64,000 bases of DNA, from contig OX291562.1 of assembly GCA_946406115.1 (NCBI GenBank), positions 1,146,001 through 1,210,000 of the forward strand, in the 5' to 3' direction. The DNA comes from Apoda limacodes (taxonomy: Eukaryota > Arthropoda > Insecta > Lepidoptera > Limacodidae). This document shows positions 54,552 through 63,453 of the stretch, one piece after another (positions within the stretch are counted from its first letter, which is position 1; every line of letters starts with the position of its first letter). The position numbers were made by a program, and so were the translations under genes. The notes beneath the pieces were generated by a model, which ran no database searches, was not told the DNA's origin, and saw only the letters and a program-made list of their open reading frames with translations.

Positions 54552-56621
54552 ATGCCGCCCCCCGTAGCAGCTCCCCCACCGGTACGCAGAGGAGGCGTAC
54601 GCAAACGTGGCGTATGGCTACGTTCTCAGCCCTCCGCCACCGTAGTGGCGCGCAACCTTTTTACGGGTGAGATTTCGGCCGATAATAGGCCATTCAGCGT
54701 CGCGTTTCCCCCGTCCAGACCCCCAACTAGGTCATCTATGACCCCAGCCACCTCAGTGTCGTCGGTGTACACGGCCTCTGTGTCCGGCGACGAGTTATTC
54801 AGGGATGAAGATCTCCCCACTCTACCGTCCCTACTGTCACCTATTCAGGACACACCCCCTCACCGCGACCAAAAGTCGCAGTCTAAATCGCAGTCGTCGA
54901 AAGACAATAGCCAAGACTTATCACAGACCCCCATCTCAGCGCCCATCAACGCTAATCCCCCCTCCATCCCCCTGCCCCGTAGGGACCCTAGGACGAGGAA
55001 CAGAGAGGTTAGACCTTTTTCGCTCAGCCCTACCAAAGACCCCTCTGAGCGCGCACGCCAGGTGGCAAGAAATGCCGTTGCAAATTTGCAACAGTCGCAG
55101 GCATTGCCCACGCCGGCTACAACCGAGGCAAACGCAGTGGCCCTCCAAAACCCTCCACCACCGGTCCAAATGGAGATCACTCCTCCTATGCCGAACGTAC
55201 CATCAACCTCGGCTATGTCGTACGCACAAGCCACCACTTCTGCTTCGCCGAAACCGGCTCAAAACGCCCAGCCTGTAAATAACGCGAATGCGCAACCGGC
55301 CCCCTCTGCTCCCGCTGAAAGCAAAAACAGGTACCCACCTATCATTGTGGAAGCCTTGCCGCAGTGGACTACGCACCTAAAGAAATTGCACTCCCTTTTA
55401 GGCCACGCACCCAATGCCCGCCCATTCGGTAAAGGAGTGCGTTTCTTTCCAAAATCGCCTGAGGAGTACAGGATGATAGCGGCGTACATCGACGAGCTGT
55501 CTAAACTGGACAACACAGTATCCTGGTACTTTTACAGTTTAGACAGCGATCGTCCGCAAAAAATCGCCATTAAAGGGCTACCGCAGGACACCTCTTTGGA
55601 CGAGATTGCGGAGGAGCTTGCTTTGGCAAATTTCCCTATATCGCATATCCGCCAAATCCCTGCGGTACGAGGTCGCCCTAATGTGATTTACTATGCGCAG
55701 TTAAAAAATAGGCACCCTATAGCCGACCTCCAATCCCTTTATGCGACCAACGAGATGCTGAGCATGCCGGGCATCTCAATCGAGGCGTGGCGCTCCCGAC
55801 CGGGCCCAGCTCAGTGCCATAGGTGCCAGGCTTTCGGCCACGCCTCCGCGAATTGTCACCGGCCAATTAAGTGCGTTCGTTGCGGCGGCGAACACCCGGC
55901 AGCCGAATGCGACCGCGATACAGTAGCGCTCAAATGCGCTAACTGTAAGCAGGCGCATACGGCTAACAACCGTGCATGCCCCTTTTTCAGACGAGAGGCT
56001 AGAAAAAAGGGTGTGGCGTTACCCCCTCCACTGCCACGCAAGGACCCGCAACGGGCTATTAATCTACCCCCTCCTCAACCTACCCCCCTGCAGCAAATCG
56101 GTCCTCAGGACTACGATCAAACTGCAGGCTCTAATTTAATTCCCCCCGCCAACCCTCCAACCGAAAGATCCCAGGCTCTCGGGAAGAGAAAGCGCAAACG
56201 CAAACAAAAAACTCTACCGCCAAACGCACAACCTTTGTCGGAACCAGTACCGGCACAACCAGGTCCCTCAGCCCCCATCGCCATCACTGACACCACAAAA
56301 ATCAGGTCACTCCCCCCAGTTGTAACGTTTTTGCCGCCACCGCAATTTGCAGACCCCCAGCATCCCCCCAAACCGGCCCCATCAATGATCGCAGCAAACA
56401 GTCGGCCGCCTAACCGCTCAATCGCTAACCCGTTCATGCAGGGACCTCCGTCTCTTGCACCTAGTGCTCTAAACATAGCCAGAGCCGCTATAGCGGCATT
56501 AAACTCGGCTATAGAGGCCATCGCAGCCGGACACAACCCATTGCCAGCCCTATTCAATGGGCTAGCGCAACTCACCACAATTCTCTCGTGGGAATTTAAT
56601 GGGGCCTCACAGGGGCCTTAA
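54552..56621 (+). CDS. LINE B copy 1 ORF1: gag-like zinc-knuckle RNA-binding protein, 689 aa
   Basis: The ATG at 54,552 follows the AT-rich TTATTATATGTA and starts MPPPVAAPPPVRRGG. The protein has a Pro/Ser/Gln-rich N-terminal half (residues 1-260), then a folded domain (about 264-400: PPIIVEALPQWTTHLKKL, RPQKIAIKGLPQDTSLDEIA) of the type found before gag zinc knuckles in arthropod LINEs. Three CCHC knuckles lie at about 422-476: CHRCQAFGHASANC, CVRCGGEHPAAEC and CANCKQAHTANNRAC. A basic patch (GKRKRKRKQK, about residue 545) could be a nuclear localisation signal. The Ala-rich C-terminal helix region (LNIARAAIAALNSAIEAIA) may serve self-association. The expected role is to bind element RNA and form the RNP with ORF2. 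The last 23 nt overlap ORF2. Confidence 0.9.
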   Translation: MPPPVAAPPPVRRGGVRKRGVWLRSQPSATVVARNLFTGEISADNRPFSVAFPPSRPPTRSSMTPATSVSSVYTASVSGDELFRDEDLPTLPSLLSPIQDTPPHRDQKSQSKSQSSKDNSQDLSQTPISAPINANPPSIPLPRRDPRTRNREVRPFSLSPTKDPSERARQVARNAVANLQQSQALPTPATTEANAVALQNPPPPVQMEITPPMPNVPSTSAMSYAQATTSASPKPAQNAQPVNNANAQPAPSAPAESKNRYPPIIVEALPQWTTHLKKLHSLLGHAPNARPFGKGVRFFPKSPEEYRMIAAYIDELSKLDNTVSWYFYSLDSDRPQKIAIKGLPQDTSLDEIAEELALANFPISHIRQIPAVRGRPNVIYYAQLKNRHPIADLQSLYATNEMLSMPGISIEAWRSRPGPAQCHRCQAFGHASANCHRPIKCVRCGGEHPAAECDRDTVALKCANCKQAHTANNRACPFFRREARKKGVALPPPLPRKDPQRAINLPPPQPTPLQQIGPQDYDQTAGSNLIPPANPPTERSQALGKRKRKRKQKTLPPNAQPLSEPVPAQPGPSAPIAITDTTKIRSLPPVVTFLPPPQFADPQHPPKPAPSMIAANSRPPNRSIANPFMQGPPSLAPSALNIARAAIAALNSAIEAIAAGHNPLPALFNGLAQLTTILSWEFNGASQGP

Positions 56622-59307
56622 ATTGAGAATTGTGTATTGGAACCCTGGGGGCATAATCGGCAAGACAGCCGCCCTCAGAACGTTAGTCCAGGAACACGAT
56701 GTACACATTGTGTTACTGGGCGAAACGAAACTCCGAGGTGAGAATGAGCTCCGCATTCCAAACTTCTTCACCTATAGGCGAGATGAAATCTCTCCCGCTA
56801 ATATGGCCTATAGGGGAACGGCTGTACTAGTCCGTCGTGACCTTGTTCATGAACTATTACCCCTTCCCCTTTTTACATCTACTCGGTCTATAGGTGTAAA
56901 ACTTAAGACTGGCAATACTGAGCTTAAAGTCTTCGCCGCATACAAGCCACCAGTAGCCCCCTTTGTTCCAATCGACATAGGAAACATTTTTTGTGACGAC
57001 ACACCCACCTTAATCTTAGGCGATCTTAACGCCAAACACCAACAATGGGGTTCACGAATTTCAACCAAATCGGGTCGTGAACTAAAAGCAGATGCTGAGA
57101 ATAAAAACTATTTAGTCATCGGTCCAGGTGCTCCTACTCACTACCCTACTGCAGATAGGCAATTTCCTGACGTACTCGACATTACATTAGCACACAACAT
57201 CAATTGGCCAATTGCATTGGAAGTACTCCACGACACCGACACTCAGCATCTGCCAATCCTTTTGGTCCTCGGAGTGTCAGCTAGTGGGAAATCTCCCCCG
57301 CCCCCTACTAAAACCACAGACTGGGCTAAATTTTATAACTGTATGCTCACTTATAAACTGCCACCAGGCGGCATTTCAACTCCGTCTGAGGTAGAGGAAG
57401 CCGTCGAAACATTCACGACTGCGTTAACGCAGGCTCTTAAGGAGGCCACGAGGTCCTCAACCACTGCCTCAGGCAAGCAATTGCTTCCCGCGCACCTGCG
57501 CGTTAAACTCAATAAAAAAAGGGAACTTCGAAAGCTGTGGTGCCGAACCCGTTGCCCAGTTTTGAAGGGCGAATTAAATAAAATAACCAAAGACTTGCAA
57601 GCAGAACTTGCCCAATTTCGTAAACTTGCGTGGGACAACACAATTTTCAAGGCTAGCGATGACGATGCCGCCTTATTTCGTTTGACCCGCCAAGTTTCGA
57701 AAACATCACCCCCCATTTGCCCTCTGATTGACTCCTCCGGCATCCGCCACTATCACGCCGCAGAACGCGCGGAACTACTGGCCGATCACTTCGAGGACCA
57801 GTTTAAACCGAACCCCATTACCGACCCACTGCACACGCTAGGAGTAATAGATCGCGTAGAGCAATTTCTCGCGGCCCCAGCCCCACCACTCAGAGGTGAT
57901 TACTTCATCTCGCCCAAAGAGGTGAGAAAGGAGGCCACCAAACTTAATAAACGTAAATCACCTGGCCCCGACGAGATTCCAAACACGGCGATTATTATGC
58001 TGCCAAGGAAGGGTCTGGTGGCACTCACCCGGATCTTCAATGGGATATTGCGCTCTGGACATTTCCCTTCTACCTGGAAGACCGGAAAAGTCATTGTTCT
58101 CCCGAAACCAGGGAAAGGCCGTCACCGCCCAGAACATTACCGGCCGATCACTTTGCTGTCTAACCTAGCTAAGCTGTTCGAACGCCTGCTTATACATAGG
58201 ATATCTCCCCATATCCAGCTTAGGCCTGAACAGTTTGGTTTTAGGGACAGTTATAGCACTACCCTGCAGCTTGTGCGCGTGCTCCATCACATGGCCTTCG
58301 AGCTAAACAAGGGCAGGCGCACGGTCGGTGTATTTCTCGATATGGAGAAGGCCTTCGACCGGGTTTGGCACGAAGGACTACTGTACAAGCTGCTGGACAC
58401 GGATCTCCCGCCTATGCTCGGTCGAGTAATAGCTTCGTTTTTGGACAAACGGAGCTTCTATGTCTCGGTCGAGAACAAACACTCAGTAAATAAACCCATT
58501 AAAGCAGGGGTACCACAAGGCAGCTGCCTATCGCCTCTGCTCTACGCGCTCTTCACTAACGACATCCCCACTCTCAGTGATTCCGGTTTAGCTGAAGGTG
58601 TTGAAGACGTACACCTAGCGCTCTATGCGGACGACAGCGCCTACATGTCCTCCTCCCGCAAAGCAAAATTAGCAGCCAAGAAAATGCAGCGCCTATTGGA
58701 CACTTTGCCCGGCTGGCTCGACAAGTGGAGAATAGCCGTAAACGCCAGCAAAACAACTGCAATTTTGACCGGCCTACAAAGATTCCTCCCACCGAAACTT
58801 GTGTTTCGAGGCCAAGTCATTGAGTGGCAACCCAGTGTAAAGTACCTTGGTTGCGTTATAGACCGCCCCTTGCGCATGCGCAAAATGCTTGACCACGTGT
58901 CAGCACGCGCGGTCGCAGCACGGGCGGCGCTTAGACCGGTACTTTCTTCTGACTTGCCTCTCAAAACCAAAGTTCGCCTGTACAAACTGTACATTCGGTC
59001 GAGACTGACCTACGCAGCCCCTGCTTGGTACGGACTTCTATCTTCAACCAGCAAACATAAGCTCCAGGTTGTCCAAAATAAGTCGCTGAGAATAATAACC
59101 GGCGCCGGCCGCTACGTCCGTAACTCCACCATCGCTAGAGACACCAAAACCGAATCACTCGCAGAGTTCATTACTGGTTTGTCTAAACACCTATTTGATC
59201 GCGCTGATAACAGCCACCATCAACACCTTAGGGGCATTGCCCCACTACACGCCCGCCCTCCTGAAGGACGCCCTCTCCCCCGAGAGCTCATTCCCAGAGG
59301 TGAATAA
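56599..59307 (+). CDS. LINE B copy 1 ORF2: endonuclease-reverse transcriptase, 902 aa, intact
   Basis: The ATG at 56,599 overlaps the end of ORF1. The APE-type endonuclease occupies about residues 8-225: VYWNPGGI (N15), LLGETKL (E42), AAYKPP, GDLNAKHQQW (D142, N144) and DVLDITL. The usual SDH motif reads TQH (residues 215-217), with glutamine where the catalytic aspartate is expected. The reverse transcriptase has KSPGPDEIPN, WKTGKVIVLPKPGKG, HYRPITLLSNLAKLFERLL, EQFGFRDSYST, motif A VFLDMEKAFDRVWH (D581), motif B AGVPQGSCLSP (about 636-646) and motif C YADD (676-679). A thumb and C-terminal region follow (RIAVNASKTTAIL, VKYLGCVID, SRLTYAAPAWYG), ending HARPPEGRPLPRELIPRGE. Length is normal for jockey. 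It nicks target DNA and copies the RNA at the nick. Confidence 0.92.
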   Translation: MGPHRGLKLRIVYWNPGGIIGKTAALRTLVQEHDVHIVLLGETKLRGENELRIPNFFTYRRDEISPANMAYRGTAVLVRRDLVHELLPLPLFTSTRSIGVKLKTGNTELKVFAAYKPPVAPFVPIDIGNIFCDDTPTLILGDLNAKHQQWGSRISTKSGRELKADAENKNYLVIGPGAPTHYPTADRQFPDVLDITLAHNINWPIALEVLHDTDTQHLPILLVLGVSASGKSPPPPTKTTDWAKFYNCMLTYKLPPGGISTPSEVEEAVETFTTALTQALKEATRSSTTASGKQLLPAHLRVKLNKKRELRKLWCRTRCPVLKGELNKITKDLQAELAQFRKLAWDNTIFKASDDDAALFRLTRQVSKTSPPICPLIDSSGIRHYHAAERAELLADHFEDQFKPNPITDPLHTLGVIDRVEQFLAAPAPPLRGDYFISPKEVRKEATKLNKRKSPGPDEIPNTAIIMLPRKGLVALTRIFNGILRSGHFPSTWKTGKVIVLPKPGKGRHRPEHYRPITLLSNLAKLFERLLIHRISPHIQLRPEQFGFRDSYSTTLQLVRVLHHMAFELNKGRRTVGVFLDMEKAFDRVWHEGLLYKLLDTDLPPMLGRVIASFLDKRSFYVSVENKHSVNKPIKAGVPQGSCLSPLLYALFTNDIPTLSDSGLAEGVEDVHLALYADDSAYMSSSRKAKLAAKKMQRLLDTLPGWLDKWRIAVNASKTTAILTGLQRFLPPKLVFRGQVIEWQPSVKYLGCVIDRPLRMRKMLDHVSARAVAARAALRPVLSSDLPLKTKVRLYKLYIRSRLTYAAPAWYGLLSSTSKHKLQVVQNKSLRIITGAGRYVRNSTIARDTKTESLAEFITGLSKHLFDRADNSHHQHLRGIAPLHARPPEGRPLPRELIPRGE

Positions 59308-59642
59308 TTTTATTTATTCACCCACTCACCCACTCACCCACCTCTTTCCTTTTCCTTACGACTTTCAGTGCATTTTTATTTTTATTTTTTATTTTGCTTT
59401 TATTTTTATTTTTATTTTGCTTTTTGCTTTGTTTTCTTTTTCGTTTTATTTTTTATTTTGTTTTTATTTTATTTTCATTTCATTTTGTTTTGCACGTGCT
59501 TCGTTTTTGTTTTTGTTTTTATTCTTTTGTTTTCTTACTTTATTGTATGCGCTTACCACGTTTCTATTTCTATTTTCATCTCATTTCTATTTTATAATTT
59601 TCATTTTTCACCTTCTCAGTGTGAAAAATTAAACCACCATAA
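59308..59642 (+). other. T-rich 3' UTR segment of LINE B copy 1
   Basis: After a short (CACCCACT)n run (about 59,319-59,343) comes about 260 bp made mostly of TTTTA, TTTTG and TTTTC blocks on the sense strand. The phenylalanine-rich open frames in it are low-complexity artefacts. The same segment is in copy 2 with different T-run lengths. Confidence 0.8.
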
Positions 59643-59643
59643 A

Positions 59644-59771
59644 GGGGCCTGATAAGTAGGCCTCCTTTCAATTTCACCGGGGGTGTTTAGCACCCCTGAG
59701 CTTCTGCCCGGGTCATGGTGGGAGGTATATTCCCCTCCCCCGACACCCGCACCTCAACACCCAACAGGGTG
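59644..59771 (+). other. four tandem hairpins at the 3' end of LINE B copy 1
   Basis: The hairpins are GGGGCCT-GATAAGT-AGGCCTCC (59,644-59,665), GGGGGTG-TTTAG-CACCCCT (59,679-59,697), GGGAGG-TATATTCC-CCTCCC (59,720-59,739) and CACCC-AACA-GGGTG (59,758-59,771). They are repeated in copy 2 (60,634-60,761). They could be the 3' recognition structure for the reverse transcriptase in place of a poly(A) tail. Confidence 0.75.
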
Positions 59772-59792
59772 ATAGAGAAGAGACCCCCACGC

Positions 59793-59800
59793 GTAGCTAC
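59793..59800. repeat. GTAGCTAC target copy 2 (junction of LINE B copies 1 and 2)
   Basis: It follows GACCCCCACGC at the end of copy 1. Its last three bases TAC also match the first three bases of the truncated copy 2. Confidence 0.75.
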
Positions 59801-60781
59801 CTTGGTTGCGTTATAGACCGCCCCTTGCGCATGCGCAAAATGCTTGACCACGTGTCAGCACGCGCGGTCGCAGCACGGGCGGCGCTTAGACCGGTACTTT
59901 CCTCTGACTTGCCTCTCAAAACCAAAGTTCGCCTGTACAAACTGTACATTCGGTCGAGACTGACCTACGCAGCCCTTGCTTGGTACGGACTTCTATCTTC
60001 AACCAGCAAACATAAGCTCCAGGTTGTCCAAAATAAGTCGCTGAGAATAATAACCGGCGCCGGCCGCTACGTCCGTAACTCCACCATCGCTAGAGACACC
60101 AAAACCGAATCACACGCAGAGTTCATTACTGGTTTGTCTAAACACCTATTTGATCGCGCTGATAACAGCCACCATCAACACCTTAGGGGCATTGCCCCAC
60201 TACACGCCCGCCCTCCTGAAGGACGCCCTCTCCCCCGAGAGCTCATTCCCAGAGGTGAATAATTTTATTTATTCACCCACCCACCCACTCACCCACCTCT
60301 TTCCTTTTCCTTACGACTTTTAGTGCATTTTTTTTTTTTATTTTGCTTTTATTTTTATATTTTTTTTTTTTTTTATTTTTTTTTTTTATTTTTTTTTTAT
60401 TTTGCTTTTTGCTTTGTTTTCTTTTTCGTTTTATTTTTTATTTTGTTTTTATTTTATTTTCATTTCATTTCATTTTGTTTTGCTCGTGCTTCGTTTTTGT
60501 TTTTGTTTTTATTCTTTTGTTTTCTTACTTTATTGTATGCGCTTACCACGTTTCTATTTCTATTTTCATCTCATTTCTATTTTATTATTTTCATTTTTCA
60601 CCTTCTCAGTGTGAAAAATTAAACCACCATAAAGGGGCCTGATAAGTAGGCCTCCTTTCAATTTCACCGGGGGTGTTTAGCACCCCTAAGCTTCTGCCCG
60701 GGTCATGGTGGGAGGTATATTCCCCTCCCCCGACACCCGCACCTCAACACCCAACAGGGTGATAGAGAAGAGACCCCCCAC
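59798..60781 (+). mobile_element. LINE B copy 2, 5'-truncated, head-to-tail with copy 1
   Basis: It begins at TACCTTGGTTGCGTTATAGA, matching copy 1 from 58,843 (ORF2 residue about 749), and continues through the ORF2 C-terminus, the T-rich 3' UTR and the hairpins. It ends GACCCCCCAC directly before the third GTAGCTAC. Sequence is almost identical to copy 1. The T-tract lengths and a few single bases differ. Confidence 0.9.
59801..60262 (+). pseudogene. ORF2 C-terminal fragment of LINE B copy 2
   Basis: The frame YLGCVIDRPLRMRKML to the end ELIPRGE is open. It covers about the last 150 codons of ORF2 with two amino-acid differences from copy 1 (P to L in the YAAPAWYG block; L to H in the ESLAEF block). 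It has no start and no catalytic domain. Confidence 0.88.
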
Positions 60782-60789
60782 GTAGCTAC
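60782..60789. repeat. GTAGCTAC target copy 3 (3' side of LINE B copy 2)
   Basis: Third occurrence of the palindrome, followed by ACAGAAGCCGCGACATTTTC, which is not element sequence. Confidence 0.75.
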
Positions 60790-61015
60790 ACAGAAGCCGC
60801 GACATTTTCAGAAACTAGCAACTTTGAGTTTTGATAAAACTAGTTGCGTAGTTTTTTGAAAGTTCATTTTTTGCGCGTATGTCGACGGTGCAACGTTACT
60901 GTTGCTGTCCGTCCGTAACAGTCACCTTAGCTCAACATAACACTATGCCTAAAAAAAGTATCACAGGTTGAATGCAAACCTTTACCCCTATACAAAGATG
61001 ATATCCTATATCATC
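60790..61015. other. non-element DNA between LINE B copies 2 and 3
   Basis: This is presumed host sequence. It contains an imperfect hairpin at about 60,806-60,868 (ATTTTCAGAAACTAGCAAC against GTTGCGTAGTTTTTTGAAAG). No gene. Confidence 0.5.
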
Positions 61016-61383
61016 ATACATACTACACATTCTCCATAGTGCATAATATCTCCTTAGTGAAAAACAGTGTATGTGCTTCAAAAGAATATTTACTGTAGAC
61101 GGCGGACGTGCACGGACGAAATTGTGTTGGGGCTTGTTTTATTCTGCGTGTCTGCGCCTACGCTTGTGCAGCCTAAAGGTAGACGGTTGCCGCTTTTTCA
61201 GCGGCTTTTCGGAGACTTTGGTAAGCGCATATATTTTATTTTGCTCGGCAATTTTGTTTTGCCGCGGATCGCATAGGTCGTCAGTTGCTCAAGGGCGGCC
61301 CCTACGGGGCCCCCCCTCACCGCTGTCTGGTTGTCTGTTGCTGATTAAGTATGTTTGTAGTATAGTTTTTATTATTATATGTA

Positions 61384-63453
61384 ATGCCGCCCCCCGTAGC
61401 AGCTCCCCCACCGGTACGCAGAGGAGGCGTACGCAAACGTGGCGTATGGCTACGTTCTCAGCCCTCCGCCGCCGTAGTGGCGCGCAACCTTTTTACGGGT
61501 GAGATTTCGGCCGATAATAGGCCATTCAGCGTCGCGTTTCCCCCGTCCAGACCCCCAACTAGGTCATCTATGACCCCAGCCACCTCAGTGTCGTCGGTGT
61601 ACACGGCCTCTGTGTCCGGCGACGAGTTATTCAGGGATGAAGATCTCCCCACTCTACCGTCCCTACTGTCACCTATTCAGGACACACCCCCTCACCGCGA
61701 CCAAAAGTCGCAGTCTAAATCACAGTCGTCGAAAGACAATAGCCAAGACTTATCACAGACCCCCATCTCAGCGCCCATCAACGCTAATCCCCCCTCCATC
61801 CCCCTGCCCCGTAGGGACCCTAGGACGAGGAACAGAGAGGTTAGACCTTTTTCGCTCAGCCCTACCAAAGACCCCTCTGAGCGCGCACGCCAGGTGGCAA
61901 GAAATGCCGTTGCAAATTTGCAACAGTCGCAGGCATTGCCCACGCCGGCTACAACCGAGGCAAACGCAGTGGCCCTCCATAACCCTCCACCACCGGTCCA
62001 AATGGAGATCACTCCTCCTATGCCGAACGTACCATCAACCTCGGCTATGTCGTACGCACAAGCCACCACTTCTGCTTCGCCGAAACCGGCTCAAAACGCC
62101 CAGCCTGTAAATAACGCGAATGCGCAACCGGCCCCCTCTGCTCCCGCTGAAAGCAAAAACAGGTACCCACCTATCATTGTGGAAGCCTTGCCGCAGTGGA
62201 CTACGCACCTAAAGAAATTGCACTCCCTTTTAGGCCACGCACCCAATGCCCGCCCATTCGGTAAAGGAGTGCGTTTCTTTCCAAAATCGCCTGAGGAGTA
62301 CAGGATGATAGCGGCGTACATCGACGAGCTGTCTAAACTGGACAACACAGTATCCTGGTACTTTTACAGTTTAGACAGCGATCGTCCGCAAAAAATCGCC
62401 ATTAAAGGGCTACCGCAGGACACCTCTTTGGACGAGATTGCGGAGGAGCTTGCTTTGGCAAATTTCCCTATATCGCATATCCGCCAAATCCCTGCGGTAC
62501 GAGGTCGCCCTAATGTGATTTACTATGCGCAGTTAAAAAATAGGCACCCTATAGCCGACCTCCAATCCCTTTATGCGACCAACGAGATGCTGAGCATGCC
62601 GGGCATCTCAATCGAGGCGTGGCGCTCCCGACCGGGCCCAGCTCAGTGCCATAGGTGCCAGGCTTTCGGCCACGCCTCCGCGAATTGTCACCGGCCAATT
62701 AAGTGCGTTCGTTGCGGCGGCGAACACCCGGCAGCCGAATGCGACCGCGATACAGTAGCGCTCAAATGCGCTAACTGTAAGCAGGCGCATACGGCTAACA
62801 ACCGTGCATGCCCCTTTTTCAGACGAGAGGCTAGAAAAAAGGGTGTGGCGTTACCCCCTCCACTGCCACGCAAGGACCCGCAACGGGCTATTAATCTACC
62901 CCCTCCTCAACCTACCCCCCTGCAGCAAATCGGTCCTCAGGACTACGATCAAACTGCAGGCTCTAATTTAATTCCCCCCGCCAACCCTCCAACCGAAAGA
63001 TCCCAGGCTCTCGGGAAGAGAAAGCGCAAACGCAAACAAAAAACTCTACCGCCAAACGCACAACCTTTGTCGGAACCAGTACCGGCACAACCAGGTCCCT
63101 CAGCCCCCATCGCCATCACTGACACCACAAAAATCAGGTCACTCCCCCCAGTTGTAACGTTTTTGCCGCCACCGCAATTTGCAGACCCCCAGCATCCCCC
63201 CAAACCGGCCCCATCAATGATCGCAGCAAACAGTCGGCCGCCTAACCGCTCAATCGCTAACCCGTTCATGCAGGGACCTCCGTCTCTTGCACCTAGTGCT
63301 CTAAACATAGCCAGAGCCGCTATAGCGGCATTAAACTCGGCTATAGAGGCCATCGCAGCCGGACACAACCCATTGCCAGCCCTATTCAATGGGCTAGCGC
63401 AACTCACCACAATTCTCTCGTGGGAATTTAATGGGGCCTCACAGGGGCCTTAA
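61384..63453 (+). CDS. LINE B copy 3 ORF1: gag-like zinc-knuckle protein, 689 aa
   Basis: It has the same length and domains as copy 1 ORF1. Reading the two side by side I found three nucleotide differences over 2,070 bp, two of which change an amino acid (T to A in PSATVVARN; Q to H in ALQNPP). The zinc knuckles lie at the same residues (422-476). The low divergence means both copies inserted recently or were homogenised. Confidence 0.9.
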   Translation: MPPPVAAPPPVRRGGVRKRGVWLRSQPSAAVVARNLFTGEISADNRPFSVAFPPSRPPTRSSMTPATSVSSVYTASVSGDELFRDEDLPTLPSLLSPIQDTPPHRDQKSQSKSQSSKDNSQDLSQTPISAPINANPPSIPLPRRDPRTRNREVRPFSLSPTKDPSERARQVARNAVANLQQSQALPTPATTEANAVALHNPPPPVQMEITPPMPNVPSTSAMSYAQATTSASPKPAQNAQPVNNANAQPAPSAPAESKNRYPPIIVEALPQWTTHLKKLHSLLGHAPNARPFGKGVRFFPKSPEEYRMIAAYIDELSKLDNTVSWYFYSLDSDRPQKIAIKGLPQDTSLDEIAEELALANFPISHIRQIPAVRGRPNVIYYAQLKNRHPIADLQSLYATNEMLSMPGISIEAWRSRPGPAQCHRCQAFGHASANCHRPIKCVRCGGEHPAAECDRDTVALKCANCKQAHTANNRACPFFRREARKKGVALPPPLPRKDPQRAINLPPPQPTPLQQIGPQDYDQTAGSNLIPPANPPTERSQALGKRKRKRKQKTLPPNAQPLSEPVPAQPGPSAPIAITDTTKIRSLPPVVTFLPPPQFADPQHPPKPAPSMIAANSRPPNRSIANPFMQGPPSLAPSALNIARAAIAALNSAIEAIAAGHNPLPALFNGLAQLTTILSWEFNGASQGP

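Larger units (their letters stand above)
54145..59792 (+). mobile_element. full-length jockey-clade LINE, family B copy 1
   Basis: It is about 5.65 kb from the first GTAGCTAC to the second. It has a CATCAT-rich start, a 5' leader, ORF1 (54,552-56,621), ORF2 (56,599-59,307), a T-rich 3' UTR and four terminal hairpins ending GAAGAGACCCCCAC. There is no poly(A) tail. Both ORFs are uninterrupted. The ORF2 motifs (FDRVWHEGLLYKL, AGVPQGSCLSPLLYALFTND, YADDSAY) place it in the jockey clade. It is flanked by 8-bp duplications. A 5'-truncated copy follows directly and another copy begins 1.2 kb further on. Confidence 0.9.

Noticed and set aside
59368..59652. Phenylalanine-rich ORFs in the T-rich 3' UTRs of LINE B copies 1 and 2
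   Set aside because: Low-complexity translation of TTTTA/TTTTG runs, open in all three frames.
61016..61030. GTAGCTAC at the 5' end of LINE B copy 3
   Set aside because: Not found; copy 3 has a different 5' flank, so it was not counted among the target-site junctions.
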